64,000 nt of DNA from Treponema vincentii (lineage in GTDB: Bacteria; Spirochaetota; Spirochaetia; Treponematales; Treponemataceae): assembly GCF_010365865.1 (NCBI RefSeq), contig NZ_CP048020.1:1736001-1800000 (forward strand), in the 5' to 3' direction. This document shows positions 8,276 to 16,875 of this stretch, one piece after another (position 1 is the stretch's first letter; each line of letters begins with the position of its first letter). The position numbers were made by a program, and so were the translations under genes. The notes under the pieces were generated by a model, which saw only the letters and a list, made by a program, of their open reading frames with translations, was not told where the DNA came from and searched no databases.

Positions 8276-8779
8276 ATGGCGGAACAGCGGACAGCCGCAG
8301 GACGGATTATAATGGGGATCGACCCCGGACTTGCCCATACCGGCTACGGCATTATTACTGTGTCCGGCAGCAGGATGCGCTGTATTGATTACGGTGTTAT
8401 TCAAACGGAGGCGGGACAGGTACAGGGGAACCGGCTGCTCATTGTCTTTGACCGGCTTACGGAGCTTATCCGCACATACCAACCTGCCGCCGCCGGTATC
8501 GAAACGCTCTATTTCGCAAAAAACGTAACGAGCGCTTTGAGCGTTTCGGAAGCACGCGGCGTGACGCTGCTTGCCTTAGCGCAAGCAGGTGTTCCCGTCT
8601 TTCAATACGCGCCGAACGCTATTAAAAAAGCAGTTACCGGCATCGCGCAGGCGGAAAAGCAGCAGGTACAGCTCACGGTACAGTTGCTGCTCGGCCTTAA
8701 AACGATACCGAAACCCGACCATGCCGCCGATGCGCTGGCGGCGGCGGTTACTTATGTAAATACAGTACCTACCTTTTGA
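8276..8779 (+). CDS. ruvC: Crossover junction endodeoxyribonuclease RuvC
   Basis: RuvC resolves Holliday junctions with RuvAB. Catalytic acidic residues are visible in IMGIDPGLAHTGYG, AGIETLYFAKN and KPDHAADALAAAV. The start is uncertain: ATG at 8276 has AGGAG almost touching it, while the ATG at 8312 (MGIDPG) has AGGA 9 nt upstream but would truncate the first beta strand. The stop TGA (8777-8779) lies inside the terminal inverted repeat of the adjacent palindromic element, so the element appears to have replaced the original 3' end. The C-terminus (YVNTVPTF) is short for the family. Confidence 0.92.
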   Translation: MAEQRTAAGRIIMGIDPGLAHTGYGIITVSGSRMRCIDYGVIQTEAGQVQGNRLLIVFDRLTELIRTYQPAAAGIETLYFAKNVTSALSVSEARGVTLLALAQAGVPVFQYAPNAIKKAVTGIAQAEKQQVQLTVQLLLGLKTIPKPDHAADALAAAVTYVNTVPTF

Positions 8780-9081
8780 AATAGACGGCATATCTACTGC
8801 GTTGCCTTGCCAAAAGTGTACATCCTTGTACACTTTTGGCAGCGAGTTTCAGCTGACGCTGAAACATCGCTTCTGATATAACCAGCGGCATCCCTGCCGC
8901 TACTGAAAATCCTCAACGTATCAAAGATACGCCTCCGGTTGGAATTTGCTAGGCGCCTTGTAGTTTCAGAACGGACAGGGATGTCCGTAGTTTCACACAA
9001 CGGCGGCGTTTTTGCTCCGCAAAAACTCGCGTCCAGAAGTGTACACGGATGTACACTTCTGGACAGGCTATTTTCAAAAGG
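8772..9081. repeat. 310-bp nested palindromic element (MITE-like)
   Basis: The ends are near-perfect inverted repeats (CCTTTTGAAATAG at left, complement CCTTTTGAAAATAG at right). Inside are two inverted copies of a three-hairpin module. Left copy: hairpins 8810-8839 (CCAAAAGTGTACA, TCCT loop), 8842-8870 (GCGAGTTT...AAACATCGC) and 8884-8901. Right copy in reverse: 9033-9062 (CCAGAAGTGTACA), 9005-9030 and 8972-8987. A central hairpin CGTATC-AAA-GATACG is at 8917-8931. Stems differ between copies but stay paired. Related elements are at 18956, 24899, 32999, 52555 and 58085. There is no gene in this 370-bp gap. Confidence 0.75.
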
Positions 9082-9150
9082 CTTACGGAAAGGCTGTTCA
9101 AAAAGCATCAGTCTTGCTTATTCTGCAACTATGTAGGACCGCCACTCTCT

Positions 9151-10290
9151 ATGACAGAAATTCGGCTCATGTGTTTATCCTGGAGCAAGCTAAGGGTTGT
9201 TTTTTTTATATGGGCTGTATATACTGTTCCAATGCTTTTTTATTTATCGGGGCTTCTTTCTTCATTCTACGGCCCCATGCGGCTTTTACAATCATATCTC
9301 GTACTTATTTCAATTTCATTTTATGTAGGCTTTTTTTTAACGGTATTCATTTTACCGCGCTTTTATGGCCGTTTGCCGAAAGACAGAGGAAAAGAATTCG
9401 GTATTTCTCCTGAGGCAGCAAAAGGAAAACCGACCGGCGGCGGGGTCGTATTTATTACGATTTTTGTCGTTATGATTTTCCTGCTGATCATGCCTTCGGG
9501 TACGCAAATAGCGGTACTGGTTTTAACATGGTTGGTGATGCTCACCGGCTATCTTGACGACCGGTCGGTTAATCCGTGGGGAGAATACCGAAAAGGTGCA
9601 TTGGATTTACTGTTGTCGCTGATTACTGCGGCAGTACTCTTTCATTGGTATTTTGACGATTCCATTTCTTACTGGATTCCGTTTATGAGTCAAAGTATCG
9701 CGGTACATCCTGCCATATTTTTTACGGTCTCCGTTTTAATTTTATGGTTTTCCATCAATACAACGAACTGCACCGATGGAGTAGACGGACTTTCCGGAAC
9801 CCTCATTTTGATGGCGCTTATTTCGCTTGGTATGGTTTTCTATTTTATTATCGGGAACGTAAAAGTTTCGGAATATCTGCTCATTCCGCATCGGGTAGAC
9901 GGCGCGCAGTGGGCACTCATTTGCTTTAGTCTTTCCGGCGTACTGATGGGATATCTGTGGCATAATGCCTATCCAAGCAAGGTGATGATGGGAGATGCAG
10001 GTTCCCGTGCGCTCGGCTTTTTTATCGGCGTATTGGTCATTATTTCGGGCAATCCCTTTTTACTGTTAATGACCAGCGGGATGATTCTCCTGAACGGCGG
10101 CACAGGCCTTGTTAAAGTGGCGTTATTACGCTTTTTTCATATCCGTATTTTTAGGAATATCCGGTTCCCGCTCCATGACCACATGCGGAAAAACCTTCAA
10201 TGGTCATCCACGCAGGTACTGATAAAGTTCCTTATTTTACAACTGCTGATTACGCTTGCCGTATTTGCAGTTCTATTCAAAATTCGCTAA
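9151..10290 (+). CDS. mraY: Phospho-N-acetylmuramoyl-pentapeptide-transferase family (MraY-like)
   Basis: MraY transfers phospho-MurNAc-pentapeptide to undecaprenyl phosphate to make lipid I at the inner membrane. Signature blocks are present: GKPTGGGVVF near the N-terminus, GYLDDRS (Asp pair), NTTNCTDGVDGLSG, MGDAGSRALGF, and a C-terminal PLHDHMRKNLQWSSTQV in place of the usual HHHFE motif. About ten hydrophobic segments are visible. I start at ATG 9151 (379 aa); the frame is open upstream only because it runs through the palindromic element. ATG 9169 is possible. The diverged C-terminal motif is worth noting, and a related GT4 glycosyltransferase cannot be wholly excluded. Confidence 0.8.
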   Translation: MTEIRLMCLSWSKLRVVFFIWAVYTVPMLFYLSGLLSSFYGPMRLLQSYLVLISISFYVGFFLTVFILPRFYGRLPKDRGKEFGISPEAAKGKPTGGGVVFITIFVVMIFLLIMPSGTQIAVLVLTWLVMLTGYLDDRSVNPWGEYRKGALDLLLSLITAAVLFHWYFDDSISYWIPFMSQSIAVHPAIFFTVSVLILWFSINTTNCTDGVDGLSGTLILMALISLGMVFYFIIGNVKVSEYLLIPHRVDGAQWALICFSLSGVLMGYLWHNAYPSKVMMGDAGSRALGFFIGVLVIISGNPFLLLMTSGMILLNGGTGLVKVALLRFFHIRIFRNIRFPLHDHMRKNLQWSSTQVLIKFLILQLLITLAVFAVLFKIR

Positions 10291-10293
10291 GCC

Positions 10294-11064
10294 TTGTTCG
10301 AATCTGATATCAAGAGTGCCACGCACGGCATCTACGATGCACACAATATCGGCACGGCTGTACATGACGAGCCTGACCCGCTGTTTATCCGGAGCAAAGC
10401 GCTTATCGGGGCGGAAGGTGTTAACCGGCTTCGTAAATTGCGGGTTGCAGTATTCGGTATCGGCGGTGTTGGCGGGTATACGGTCGAAGCCCTTGCACGC
10501 GCCGGCGTCGGAACACTGTATCTCGTTGACGGCGATACGGTAAGCCCTTCAAACCTTAACCGGCAGCTCTATGCGCTTACATCTACCATCGGACAGTACA
10601 AAACCGCTGCTGCTGCCGCGCGAATCGCCGATATAAACCCGGCGTGTACAGTTCATCAGATCGTGCAGCACATTCTCCCCGATGCGGACGGCTCTCTTTC
10701 CTTTTTACCTTTCTTATCCGACATCGATTGTATTGTCGATGCGGTTGATACGATTTCGCTTAAAGTCGCACTGGCGGCAGGGGCGGAAAACCGCGGCATT
10801 CCAATCATAGCGGCAATGGGTTGCGGGAATAAGCTCCGCGCAGATTTATTTCAATTTGCCGACATTTACGATACTGCTGTTTGTCCCTTGTGTAAAACCA
10901 TGCGCGGACTGCTAAAAAAACGGGGAGTAAAAAAGCTGCGGGTACTATATTCCAAGGAAGTTCCCGCTGTCCGCAGCCGTCCGCCAAGCTCGGTTTCATG
11001 GGTACCCGCCGCAGCCGGCATTATGCTTGCAGGCGATCTACTCAATCAGATATTACAATCTTAA
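10294..11064 (+). CDS. tcdA: tRNA threonylcarbamoyladenosine dehydratase / ThiF-family enzyme
   Basis: The TcdA (CsdL) family is E1-like and ATP-dependent, cyclising t6A37 in tRNA. The 256-aa protein has the adenylate-forming Rossmann motif GIGGVGGYTVEALARAGVG, DGDTVSPSNLNRQLYA, DAVDT, and the family-specific CPLCKTMRGLLKKRGV and VLYSKEVP blocks. The start appears to be TTG at 10294, four bases after the upstream stop, with an extra N-terminal segment of about 30 residues before FIRSKALIGAEG. ThiF-like activation of a sulphur carrier is the alternative, but the C-terminal blocks favour TcdA. Confidence 0.85.
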   Translation: MFESDIKSATHGIYDAHNIGTAVHDEPDPLFIRSKALIGAEGVNRLRKLRVAVFGIGGVGGYTVEALARAGVGTLYLVDGDTVSPSNLNRQLYALTSTIGQYKTAAAAARIADINPACTVHQIVQHILPDADGSLSFLPFLSDIDCIVDAVDTISLKVALAAGAENRGIPIIAAMGCGNKLRADLFQFADIYDTAVCPLCKTMRGLLKKRGVKKLRVLYSKEVPAVRSRPPSSVSWVPAAAGIMLAGDLLNQILQS

Positions 11065-11091
11065 ACGACAGGACAGTGCGGAAAATATCGG

Positions 11092-12417
11092 CTATTTTTC
11101 TAGCACGGTGATTTCAACACGGCGGTTTCGTGCTCGGTTCGCTTCCGTAGTATTAGGTGCAATCGGTTTTTCTGCGCCGAAACCGCGCGTAAAAATATGA
11201 TGCTGCTCTCTCACCCCAAGTTCTACCAGATAATTTGCAACAGCCGCTGCCCGCTGCTCAGACAGTATCTGCCTCGCTTCAGCCGTACCTGCTAATGCCG
11301 TATGCCCCGAAATCAATAGTTCATAATCAGGGTATGCACCCAATAACTTTCCTATTTTTTCAATCTTTTCTTTTTCGGCTGGAAGAAGACGTGCAGAATC
11401 AGGTTCAAATTGGATATTTTCAAGACTGATGGTAATTCCTTCATCGGTTTTTTCTACGGTAGTATTCGAAATCCCCATATCACGGATGTTTTTATCCAGT
11501 ACTCCTGCTATTTCCTCTTTATTCATACGCTGCAACATCGTAATTTCGGCCTTTGCGGTACCGCGATATTCTATTACCGCCCCCGTGTTTAACTCCATCA
11601 TTATGGTAAATACTTCATCATAATAGGGAAGAATACCTGCATTACTATCCCAATAGAGTCGCTGTTTTGAATAGCCCATGGTGCGGACAGGATACAGCAT
11701 CGGCAATGTTGCACTTCCGTTTCTTTTATTTTGAATATTTTTTAATGGAATATCATAATAAAGATCATAATTTACTTCTATTAATTGATAGGTTTTTCCT
11801 TCACGCTGGGTAGGACCTTGATATGTGTACGTAACATCGACGGGAACGACAAAGGGGGTTTGAATATTAAAGTTATCCCGCAGATCGTGAGCTTCGCTTG
11901 CAGAGTGCCGCCAACTTTCACCTTTCTTTACATCATGCTGAAGAAAAACCGGAACATCCCGAACCACCGGCATAAAATACTGTTCATCAATGGTGTAAAT
12001 ACCGAATTCATCTCGGCGGAATACGCTCGGATATTCGCGTCCCCACGAGAACGTCCTGTTGCTGTTTTGCTCGCTTGTCATAAAAGTACAGGTATGAAGC
12101 GCGGAGGAAGGCTTTCCGTTTGATGCCGGTTGAACATCCGACACTTCCACGGTAACACGGTTGGTGATATAAGCCTGATGCGCAAATTGCCCGTTCAAGT
12201 ACACATCTTCAGTAACGGTAGAATTGATCCGGTAGGTATCTCCATCCCTAAAGTTGAAACGGAAGATTTCGGAATACAGCGGAGATAATCCTCCTATTAC
12301 AAAAAAAACGCCTAAAAAGAGAAGGCGTGAAAAACGCATCCGGGGAAAATGTTTAAGCCTGTTCATAGTATTCGAAAAGGAAAAAAGTAATTGCATACCG
12401 TACCCTAATATTTTCAT
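11092..12417 (-). CDS. Exported protein with C-terminal OmpA/MotB peptidoglycan-binding domain
   Basis: The protein has up to 441 aa. A signal-like hydrophobic stretch (RLLFLGVFFVIGGLSPLYS) begins about 30 residues in, so translation may start at the later Met at 12366 or 12339; no clear Shine-Dalgarno decides it. The central 250 residues are a beta-rich region unknown to me. The last 110 residues are a classical OmpA-like domain: ITISLENIQFEPDSARLLP, ISGHTA, LSEQRAAAVANYLVELGV and ANRARNRRVEI, whose Asp/Arg residues bind diaminopimelate or ornithine of peptidoglycan. It is expected in the periplasm or outer membrane, anchoring envelope to cell wall. It is convergent with tcdA. Confidence 0.85.
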   Translation of the reverse strand: MKILGYGMQLLFSFSNTMNRLKHFPRMRFSRLLFLGVFFVIGGLSPLYSEIFRFNFRDGDTYRINSTVTEDVYLNGQFAHQAYITNRVTVEVSDVQPASNGKPSSALHTCTFMTSEQNSNRTFSWGREYPSVFRRDEFGIYTIDEQYFMPVVRDVPVFLQHDVKKGESWRHSASEAHDLRDNFNIQTPFVVPVDVTYTYQGPTQREGKTYQLIEVNYDLYYDIPLKNIQNKRNGSATLPMLYPVRTMGYSKQRLYWDSNAGILPYYDEVFTIMMELNTGAVIEYRGTAKAEITMLQRMNKEEIAGVLDKNIRDMGISNTTVEKTDEGITISLENIQFEPDSARLLPAEKEKIEKIGKLLGAYPDYELLISGHTALAGTAEARQILSEQRAAAVANYLVELGVREQHHIFTRGFGAEKPIAPNTTEANRARNRRVEITVLEK

Positions 12418-12493
12418 AATTTTTTGTAAATATGTAACCTTTCTTTTTTTGTCTGTTTAAGTGGTGTATATTGCGATACGTACTATCAAAGAG

Positions 12494-12560
12494 TATTCAA
12501 TGTACCTCCTTTACAGTTGCCCTGTAGGATTTTTTCCTCCTTTTGCCTACAGGGTTTTTT
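12494..12560 (+). ncRNA. Possible small RNA ending in a terminator with CCUCC loop
   Basis: A possible promoter (TTGCGA 12471-12476, 17-bp spacer, TATTCA 12494-12499) precedes a short stretch with CCTCC, then a 9-bp stem (12520-12528 with 12546-12554) whose 17-nt loop carries a second CCTCC, followed by six T. No gene upstream on this strand needs the terminator. Two unpaired anti-Shine-Dalgarno CCUCC motifs are typical of trans-acting sRNAs. This is inference only; the rest of the 435-bp gap holds the hairpins listed next. Confidence 0.35.
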
Positions 12561-12651
12561 CCTTTTTCAAGCCCCCGGATAATGAACACCTACCATTCGC
12601 ATTAAAGCTGACAGTGCAGGTGAATTGAATGGTCACCACCCGTTATATATA

Positions 12652-12743
12652 GGGCATCTCTAAAAACTCGGTTAGATTTTTAGAGATGCCCGACGAGTTT
12701 TAATTTAAGTCTTTATACTATAATGACTTAAATTAAAACATCG
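12652..12743. repeat. Two-hairpin palindromic element
   Basis: The first hairpin is 12652-12666 with 12677-12691 (15-bp perfect stem GGGCATCTCTAAAAA). The second is 12697-12710 with 12726-12739 (14-bp perfect stem GTTTTAATTTAAGT) framed by CGAG on the left and CATCGC on the right. That frame is the same as the middle hairpin of the elements at 8842, 24931 and 33039. Confidence 0.65.
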
Positions 12744-12760
12744 CAAGTAAATCTAAGGAA

Positions 12761-12832
12761 AACCTCTAAAAAACTGAAGTTTTTAGAGGTTCCCATAAAA
12801 AACCTCTAAAAACCGCTGAGTTTTTAGAGGTT
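12761..12832. terminator. Twin terminator hairpins after ahpC
   Basis: Two hairpins, 12761-12791 and 12801-12832, share the same 12-nt arms (AACCTCTAAAAA / TTTTTAGAGGTT) and differ in their loops. In minus sense they lie 20 nt after the ahpC stop. The same arm sequence recurs at 19511. Confidence 0.65.
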
Positions 12833-12852
12833 TGCCAGCCCAGCAACGGGTT

Positions 12853-13419
12853 TTAGATTTTCCCAACTAAGTCGATAGAAGGATACAGCGTTTTTTCGCC
12901 GGGGCGCCATTTGGCAGGGCATACCTGATCACCGTGTGCTGCAGTAAACTGAGCAGCCTGAACCTTGCGCAGCAATTCGGAAGCATCGCGACCGATACTC
13001 GTGTCGTGTACCTCATAAGCTTTAATGATACCGTCGGGATCGACGACAAAAGAGCCGCGGAGCGCAACCCATGTTTCAGGTACAAGGATGCCTAAAGAAG
13101 ATGCAAAAATACCGGCTTTATCAGCAATCATTTCATAAGGGAGGCCACCGATTGTCGCGCTCGCATCAGCCCATGCCTTATGCACAAATTCGCTGTCGGT
13201 AGAAACAGAAAAGACTCTACATCCAATCTCCTGGAATTCCGAATACAGCTTACCCAAATCGGCCAACTCGGTAGGACACACAAATGTAAAGTCTGCGGGA
13301 TAAAACATAAACACAGCCCAATTACCCAACAACGATTTACTCGACACAGTCGTAAACTTTCCCTTGCAATAGGCAGGCAAAGTAAAATCAATAATCTTTT
13401 TTCCGATTAAATTTTCCAT
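12853..13419 (-). CDS. ahpC: Alkyl hydroperoxide reductase, 2-Cys peroxiredoxin
   Basis: AhpC reduces hydrogen peroxide and organic hydroperoxides in the cytoplasm, usually with AhpF or thioredoxin as electron donor. The 188-aa protein shows the peroxidatic Cys in FYPADFTFVCPTEL (about residue 48) and the resolving Cys in the C-terminal QVCPAKW, i.e. a typical 2-Cys AhpC of full length. No AhpF partner is in the window. An imperfect dyad at 13442-13462 upstream could be a metal- or peroxide-responsive operator. Confidence 0.95.
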   Translation of the reverse strand: MENLIGKKIIDFTLPAYCKGKFTTVSSKSLLGNWAVFMFYPADFTFVCPTELADLGKLYSEFQEIGCRVFSVSTDSEFVHKAWADASATIGGLPYEMIADKAGIFASSLGILVPETWVALRGSFVVDPDGIIKAYEVHDTSIGRDASELLRKVQAAQFTAAHGDQVCPAKWRPGEKTLYPSIDLVGKI

Positions 13420-13441
13420 AAAAAGCTCCTATAACTTGAAT

Positions 13442-13462
13442 TGATAATCGTTACGATAATAG
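13442..13462. promoter_or_regulatory. Possible Fur/PerR-type operator upstream of ahpC
   Basis: Imperfect dyad TGATAATCGTTACGATAATA, centred on ATCG-TTA-CGAT, with GATAAT half-site-like elements reminiscent of Fur-family boxes. It lies just ahead of the ahpC start. Confidence 0.35.
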
Positions 13463-13654
13463 TGAAACACCTGCTAAATGTCTAGTACGACGCAAACGCA
13501 CACGTTGATACGCGAATCTTCGAAAGAAACTTTGACAGCTAATACATCCGGCATGGAGGCGGTGGTTAGAACAAAAGCGATATTTCAACTTGCCGGGATA
13601 TCGCCATACCTATCACTTAATCACGTAGATCGTGCTGCTGCCCGTACACGGCCT

Positions 13655-15499
13655 TTACTTATCGGCACAGTTTTTTTTGAAAAGTTCATGTAATGTTTCG
13701 GCAATTTTTAAGCTCAAGTCCATATCCAATTTTGTTTCTTTCCTGTCGTAAGTAAAAATACCGTTTACCTCATCTTCAACATCGCTTACTTGAGTATAAA
13801 TTGAAGCGCTCAATCCCTTTTCCATCGCCGGATATACATCGGTTTCATAGAGGTTCCGGATACCGCCGTTTAAAGATTGCGTATCTTTGAAGATTTTATA
13901 ACCGTATAAAATATCGGAGGAGGTATGACCGTTCACAGCTAAGCTGAAGCCTCCGAATTCGGTTAAGGCTAAGATCCGGTTCAACGGATCGGGTTTCGGG
14001 CAGAAGGACTTAAAATAAATGTGATAGCTGTGGAAATCTCCGGCCTCTTGATCAAAATAGCCGCTTGCATGATCGATGAGCCTCGTAGGATCTTTTTTAT
14101 GGACGTATTCCGCCATTGAGGCTGCTTCGAATTGCCCCCATCCTTCATTAAAAGGAACCCATACCGAAAGGCTTACCGTATTGTACAGTAAATCGATGGT
14201 ACATTCGGCATCGCGTAAAAATATGTTCCGCCCCTTTTCGCTTTTGCGTCCGTGGAGGGCATAGCGGTTTTTTGTATCGTTAAAATTGAAGCCGAGCCAC
14301 GGTGCATATTGAACGACCAACGGTTTATACGGATCGCCGCCGCTGACAAAATCCTGCCAGACAAGCATTCCGAGCCTATCGCAATGGTAGTACCAGCGGA
14401 GCGGTTCTATTTTAATATGCTTCCTCAGCATATTAAAACCCATATCTTTCAGTTTTTTAATTTCCCAAATCATCGCCTCGTCGGAAGGCGGCGTATACAT
14501 TCCGTCGCTCCAATATCCCTGATCCAAGAGTCCGTGATGAAAGATCGGCGCTCCGTTTAGACTGAGAACGGAACCGTGTTTGCCGTTGATGATTCCGAAT
14601 TCCCGCATACCGAAGTATGAAGTTACCGTATCCTCTCCTGCACGGATTTCCACATCATAGAGGAAAGGATGTTCGGGACTCCAACTCTTAAAATCGGCAG
14701 GCATTTTTATCCGCAGCGGATTGGTTGTGAGTGTGTCTTCCGCAATTACAGAACCGGAGTCAAATATTTTAATGCGTATATCATCATCACGTTTAACATA
14801 TATATCATCAAGGCGATGCGAAGAGTTTACATTGTTTCCGCCGGCATCGGCCCCGGTAATAAAGACCGAAATTTCAACTTCACCGGTTTGATAATGAGGC
14901 GTTATGGTCAGCTTTTCGATATGAGTGTCGGGAACTTTTTCGCACCATACGGTTTGCCAAATACCGCTTTGCCCCGTGTACCAAATCTCTCCTCGGTTTA
15001 AGGTTTGCTTACCGTAGGCCTCATCACCGGTATCGGTATCATCGGTAACTGCAATGATGATTTCCGTTGTATCACCGTTTAAAAAATTGCTGATGTCAAA
15101 AGAGAACGGCCAGTATCCCCCCGAATGGGAACCTGCTTCTTTACCGTTGACATAGACGGTACAGTATTGATCTACCGCTCCGAAATGTAACAGGAGCCGC
15201 TCCTCCGGTTTGCATTGTTCAAAGTTGAACGTTTTTCGGTACCATAGCGTCTCCCCCGGAAGCAACTGCCGCTGTACGTTTGACAGGATTGTTTCCGGAG
15301 AGAACGGTACGATTATTTCTCCATCCCATATTTTAGGCATCTGTTTATCGGCGGTTATCGCGTAGTCCCATGCTCCGTTTAAGCATTGCCATTCTTTCCG
15401 CGCCAACTGAGGACGGGGGTAATCGTTTAAGGGCTTTTGTTTGTCGAGCGCTTCACCCCACGGTGTGAGTAAAGGTTTTATCGGTTTGTTTTTTCTCAT
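13655..15499 (-). CDS. Glycoside hydrolase family 2 protein
   Basis: The 614-aa cytoplasmic protein (no signal) has the GH2 order. An N-terminal jelly-roll sugar-binding domain (LLHFGAVDQYCTVYVNGKEAGSH in two parts, SGGYWPFSFDI) is followed by an Ig-like domain and a TIM barrel. The likely acid/base Glu is in VWVPFNEGWGQF and the nucleophile Glu in LALTEFGGFS. Substrate cannot be told; beta-galactosidase, beta-glucuronidase and beta-mannosidase activities occur in the family. Its start overlaps the end of the upstream transporter by 4 bp (ATGA type), so the operon imports and cleaves a glycoside. Confidence 0.88.
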   Translation of the reverse strand: MRKNKPIKPLLTPWGEALDKQKPLNDYPRPQLARKEWQCLNGAWDYAITADKQMPKIWDGEIIVPFSPETILSNVQRQLLPGETLWYRKTFNFEQCKPEERLLLHFGAVDQYCTVYVNGKEAGSHSGGYWPFSFDISNFLNGDTTEIIIAVTDDTDTGDEAYGKQTLNRGEIWYTGQSGIWQTVWCEKVPDTHIEKLTITPHYQTGEVEISVFITGADAGGNNVNSSHRLDDIYVKRDDDIRIKIFDSGSVIAEDTLTTNPLRIKMPADFKSWSPEHPFLYDVEIRAGEDTVTSYFGMREFGIINGKHGSVLSLNGAPIFHHGLLDQGYWSDGMYTPPSDEAMIWEIKKLKDMGFNMLRKHIKIEPLRWYYHCDRLGMLVWQDFVSGGDPYKPLVVQYAPWLGFNFNDTKNRYALHGRKSEKGRNIFLRDAECTIDLLYNTVSLSVWVPFNEGWGQFEAASMAEYVHKKDPTRLIDHASGYFDQEAGDFHSYHIYFKSFCPKPDPLNRILALTEFGGFSLAVNGHTSSDILYGYKIFKDTQSLNGGIRNLYETDVYPAMEKGLSASIYTQVSDVEDEVNGIFTYDRKETKLDMDLSLKIAETLHELFKKNCADK

Positions 15500-16875
15500 G
15501 TTATTGTCTCGATGGTAAGGCGATCGTTTCTGCGCCGGTTATACATTTTCGATGCGAAAAAGAGCGGGAAAAGCGCCGTTACCGCTAGAATTGCTCCCCA
15601 CAGATAGATGGATTCTGCGGGAATATTTTCGATGATTCCGAATTCATTCGCGATGGAGCCTGCTCCGTTTTTAACAATGATGTTGCCTATCACGGTTCCG
15701 ATAATCATCGGGGTGAGGACGAAAAAGAGAATACGGATACCTTCAAACTGACCTCGTGCGGTTTCGGGATAGAGTTCTTTAACCCAGATGGTCATCGATT
15801 GCGTAACGAGAATTTGTCCTGCACCTGCAAGGAAAACGGAAAAGAACAGCGGAATGTTTTGCATGCAGAATACCGTTTCCGTGTTAAAAGCTGCGGGCTT
15901 TGCAAAGAGCGATAAAATGCATAAGCCGACGATATTCAGAATAATTGCAAAACAGGCAAGCTGCGGAGTATGCCTCTTATTGATAATCCCGATTGCAGGA
16001 ATCACCAGCAGGGACGCAGCAACTAAACTTAATCCTTGAATAATGCCCATGCTCTCAGCGTTAAAGCCCATACGGTAAATCATCCAGTTTCCCATGTGGA
16101 CAAAATAAACATTGAACGAAACAAAGAACAGTGCCGTTGTAATACACGCAAGCATCAATTCTTTTTGAGAAAAAAATCCTTCCGCTTTAAAGATCGAGCT
16201 CAATTGCTCCCAAAATGAACCGGTTTTGCAAGGTTTTAAGCCGGGAGAATCTTCTAATAGAAGAAGAGAGAGAAGTCCTGCAAGGATGACAAAGATACCC
16301 ATAGACCAAAATAACCGCTGATAGTTATTTTCGCTGCCGATGAGCAAACCGCCCAATACGGTGCCGACGATGGTGCCGATTATCGGTTGAATTGCGAGCA
16401 CGGCTCCGACTTGACCACGGTTTTTATCGGTAGTCATGTCGTTGCTCCATGCGTTGTATCCCGAATCGTTTCCCATAGAGCCGAAAAAGCTCATAACATC
16501 ATCGGCTAAAATAACAAGGACTGCTGCCCAGATTGAAGCCTTTGCTCCGGTTCCGACCTGTCCGTGTCCTACAAATTCTGTAAGACCGAACAGAATCGTC
16601 GTCAATCCCCATACGATGTAGCCTATAGAGATAAATCTTCTTCTCGAACCTATTCTATCCGACAGTGTCCCGAATATGAAGGTTGAGAATGTTGTGACCA
16701 AAGCGCTGGTAATAACCATGAGCGTTACGATAGAGGAATCTTTAGCGATCTTTGCATACACAAAGGTATTAAACCATTGATTTTCGATATTCCAGCATAA
16801 CTGCCCCGCAAGACCTAAGCCCCACATTAAAAACCAAAACCGTTTTGTTCCAATAAGTGTCTTTTCAGTTTTCAT
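15496..16875 (-). CDS. Major facilitator transporter, probable sugar/glycoside uptake
   Basis: The 459-aa protein has about 12 hydrophobic segments. The loop between TM2 and TM3 reads GTLSDRIGSRRRFI, the MFS signature A motif (GxxxDRxGRR), and the NDMTTDKNRGQVGAVLAI stretch matches sugar-cation symporters. Start taken at the ATG at 16875; a GTG lies one codon upstream. It is coupled to the GH2 gene downstream, so the likely substrate is the glycoside that enzyme hydrolyses. The 370 bp upstream (16880-17250) hold no convincing promoter for this gene. Confidence 0.85.
   Translation of the reverse strand: MKTEKTLIGTKRFWFLMWGLGLAGQLCWNIENQWFNTFVYAKIAKDSSIVTLMVITSALVTTFSTFIFGTLSDRIGSRRRFISIGYIVWGLTTILFGLTEFVGHGQVGTGAKASIWAAVLVILADDVMSFFGSMGNDSGYNAWSNDMTTDKNRGQVGAVLAIQPIIGTIVGTVLGGLLIGSENNYQRLFWSMGIFVILAGLLSLLLLEDSPGLKPCKTGSFWEQLSSIFKAEGFFSQKELMLACITTALFFVSFNVYFVHMGNWMIYRMGFNAESMGIIQGLSLVAASLLVIPAIGIINKRHTPQLACFAIILNIVGLCILSLFAKPAAFNTETVFCMQNIPLFFSVFLAGAGQILVTQSMTIWVKELYPETARGQFEGIRILFFVLTPMIIGTVIGNIIVKNGAGSIANEFGIIENIPAESIYLWGAILAVTALFPLFFASKMYNRRRNDRLTIETIT

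Noticed and set aside
8772-9081. CRISPR-like array
   Set aside because: The repeats are inverted, differ in stem sequence and have no regular spacers; no cas genes are present.
8939-9136. 65-codon ORF through the palindromic element
   Set aside because: It is read from hairpin DNA; its sequence mirrors the stems and has no Shine-Dalgarno.
13612-13650. Minus-strand reading TGSSTIYVIK-stop just after the GH2 gene resembles the alpha-2-macroglobulin 3' end (RSSGVLYVIK-stop)
   Set aside because: The match is only about ten codons; too short to call a remnant without a search.
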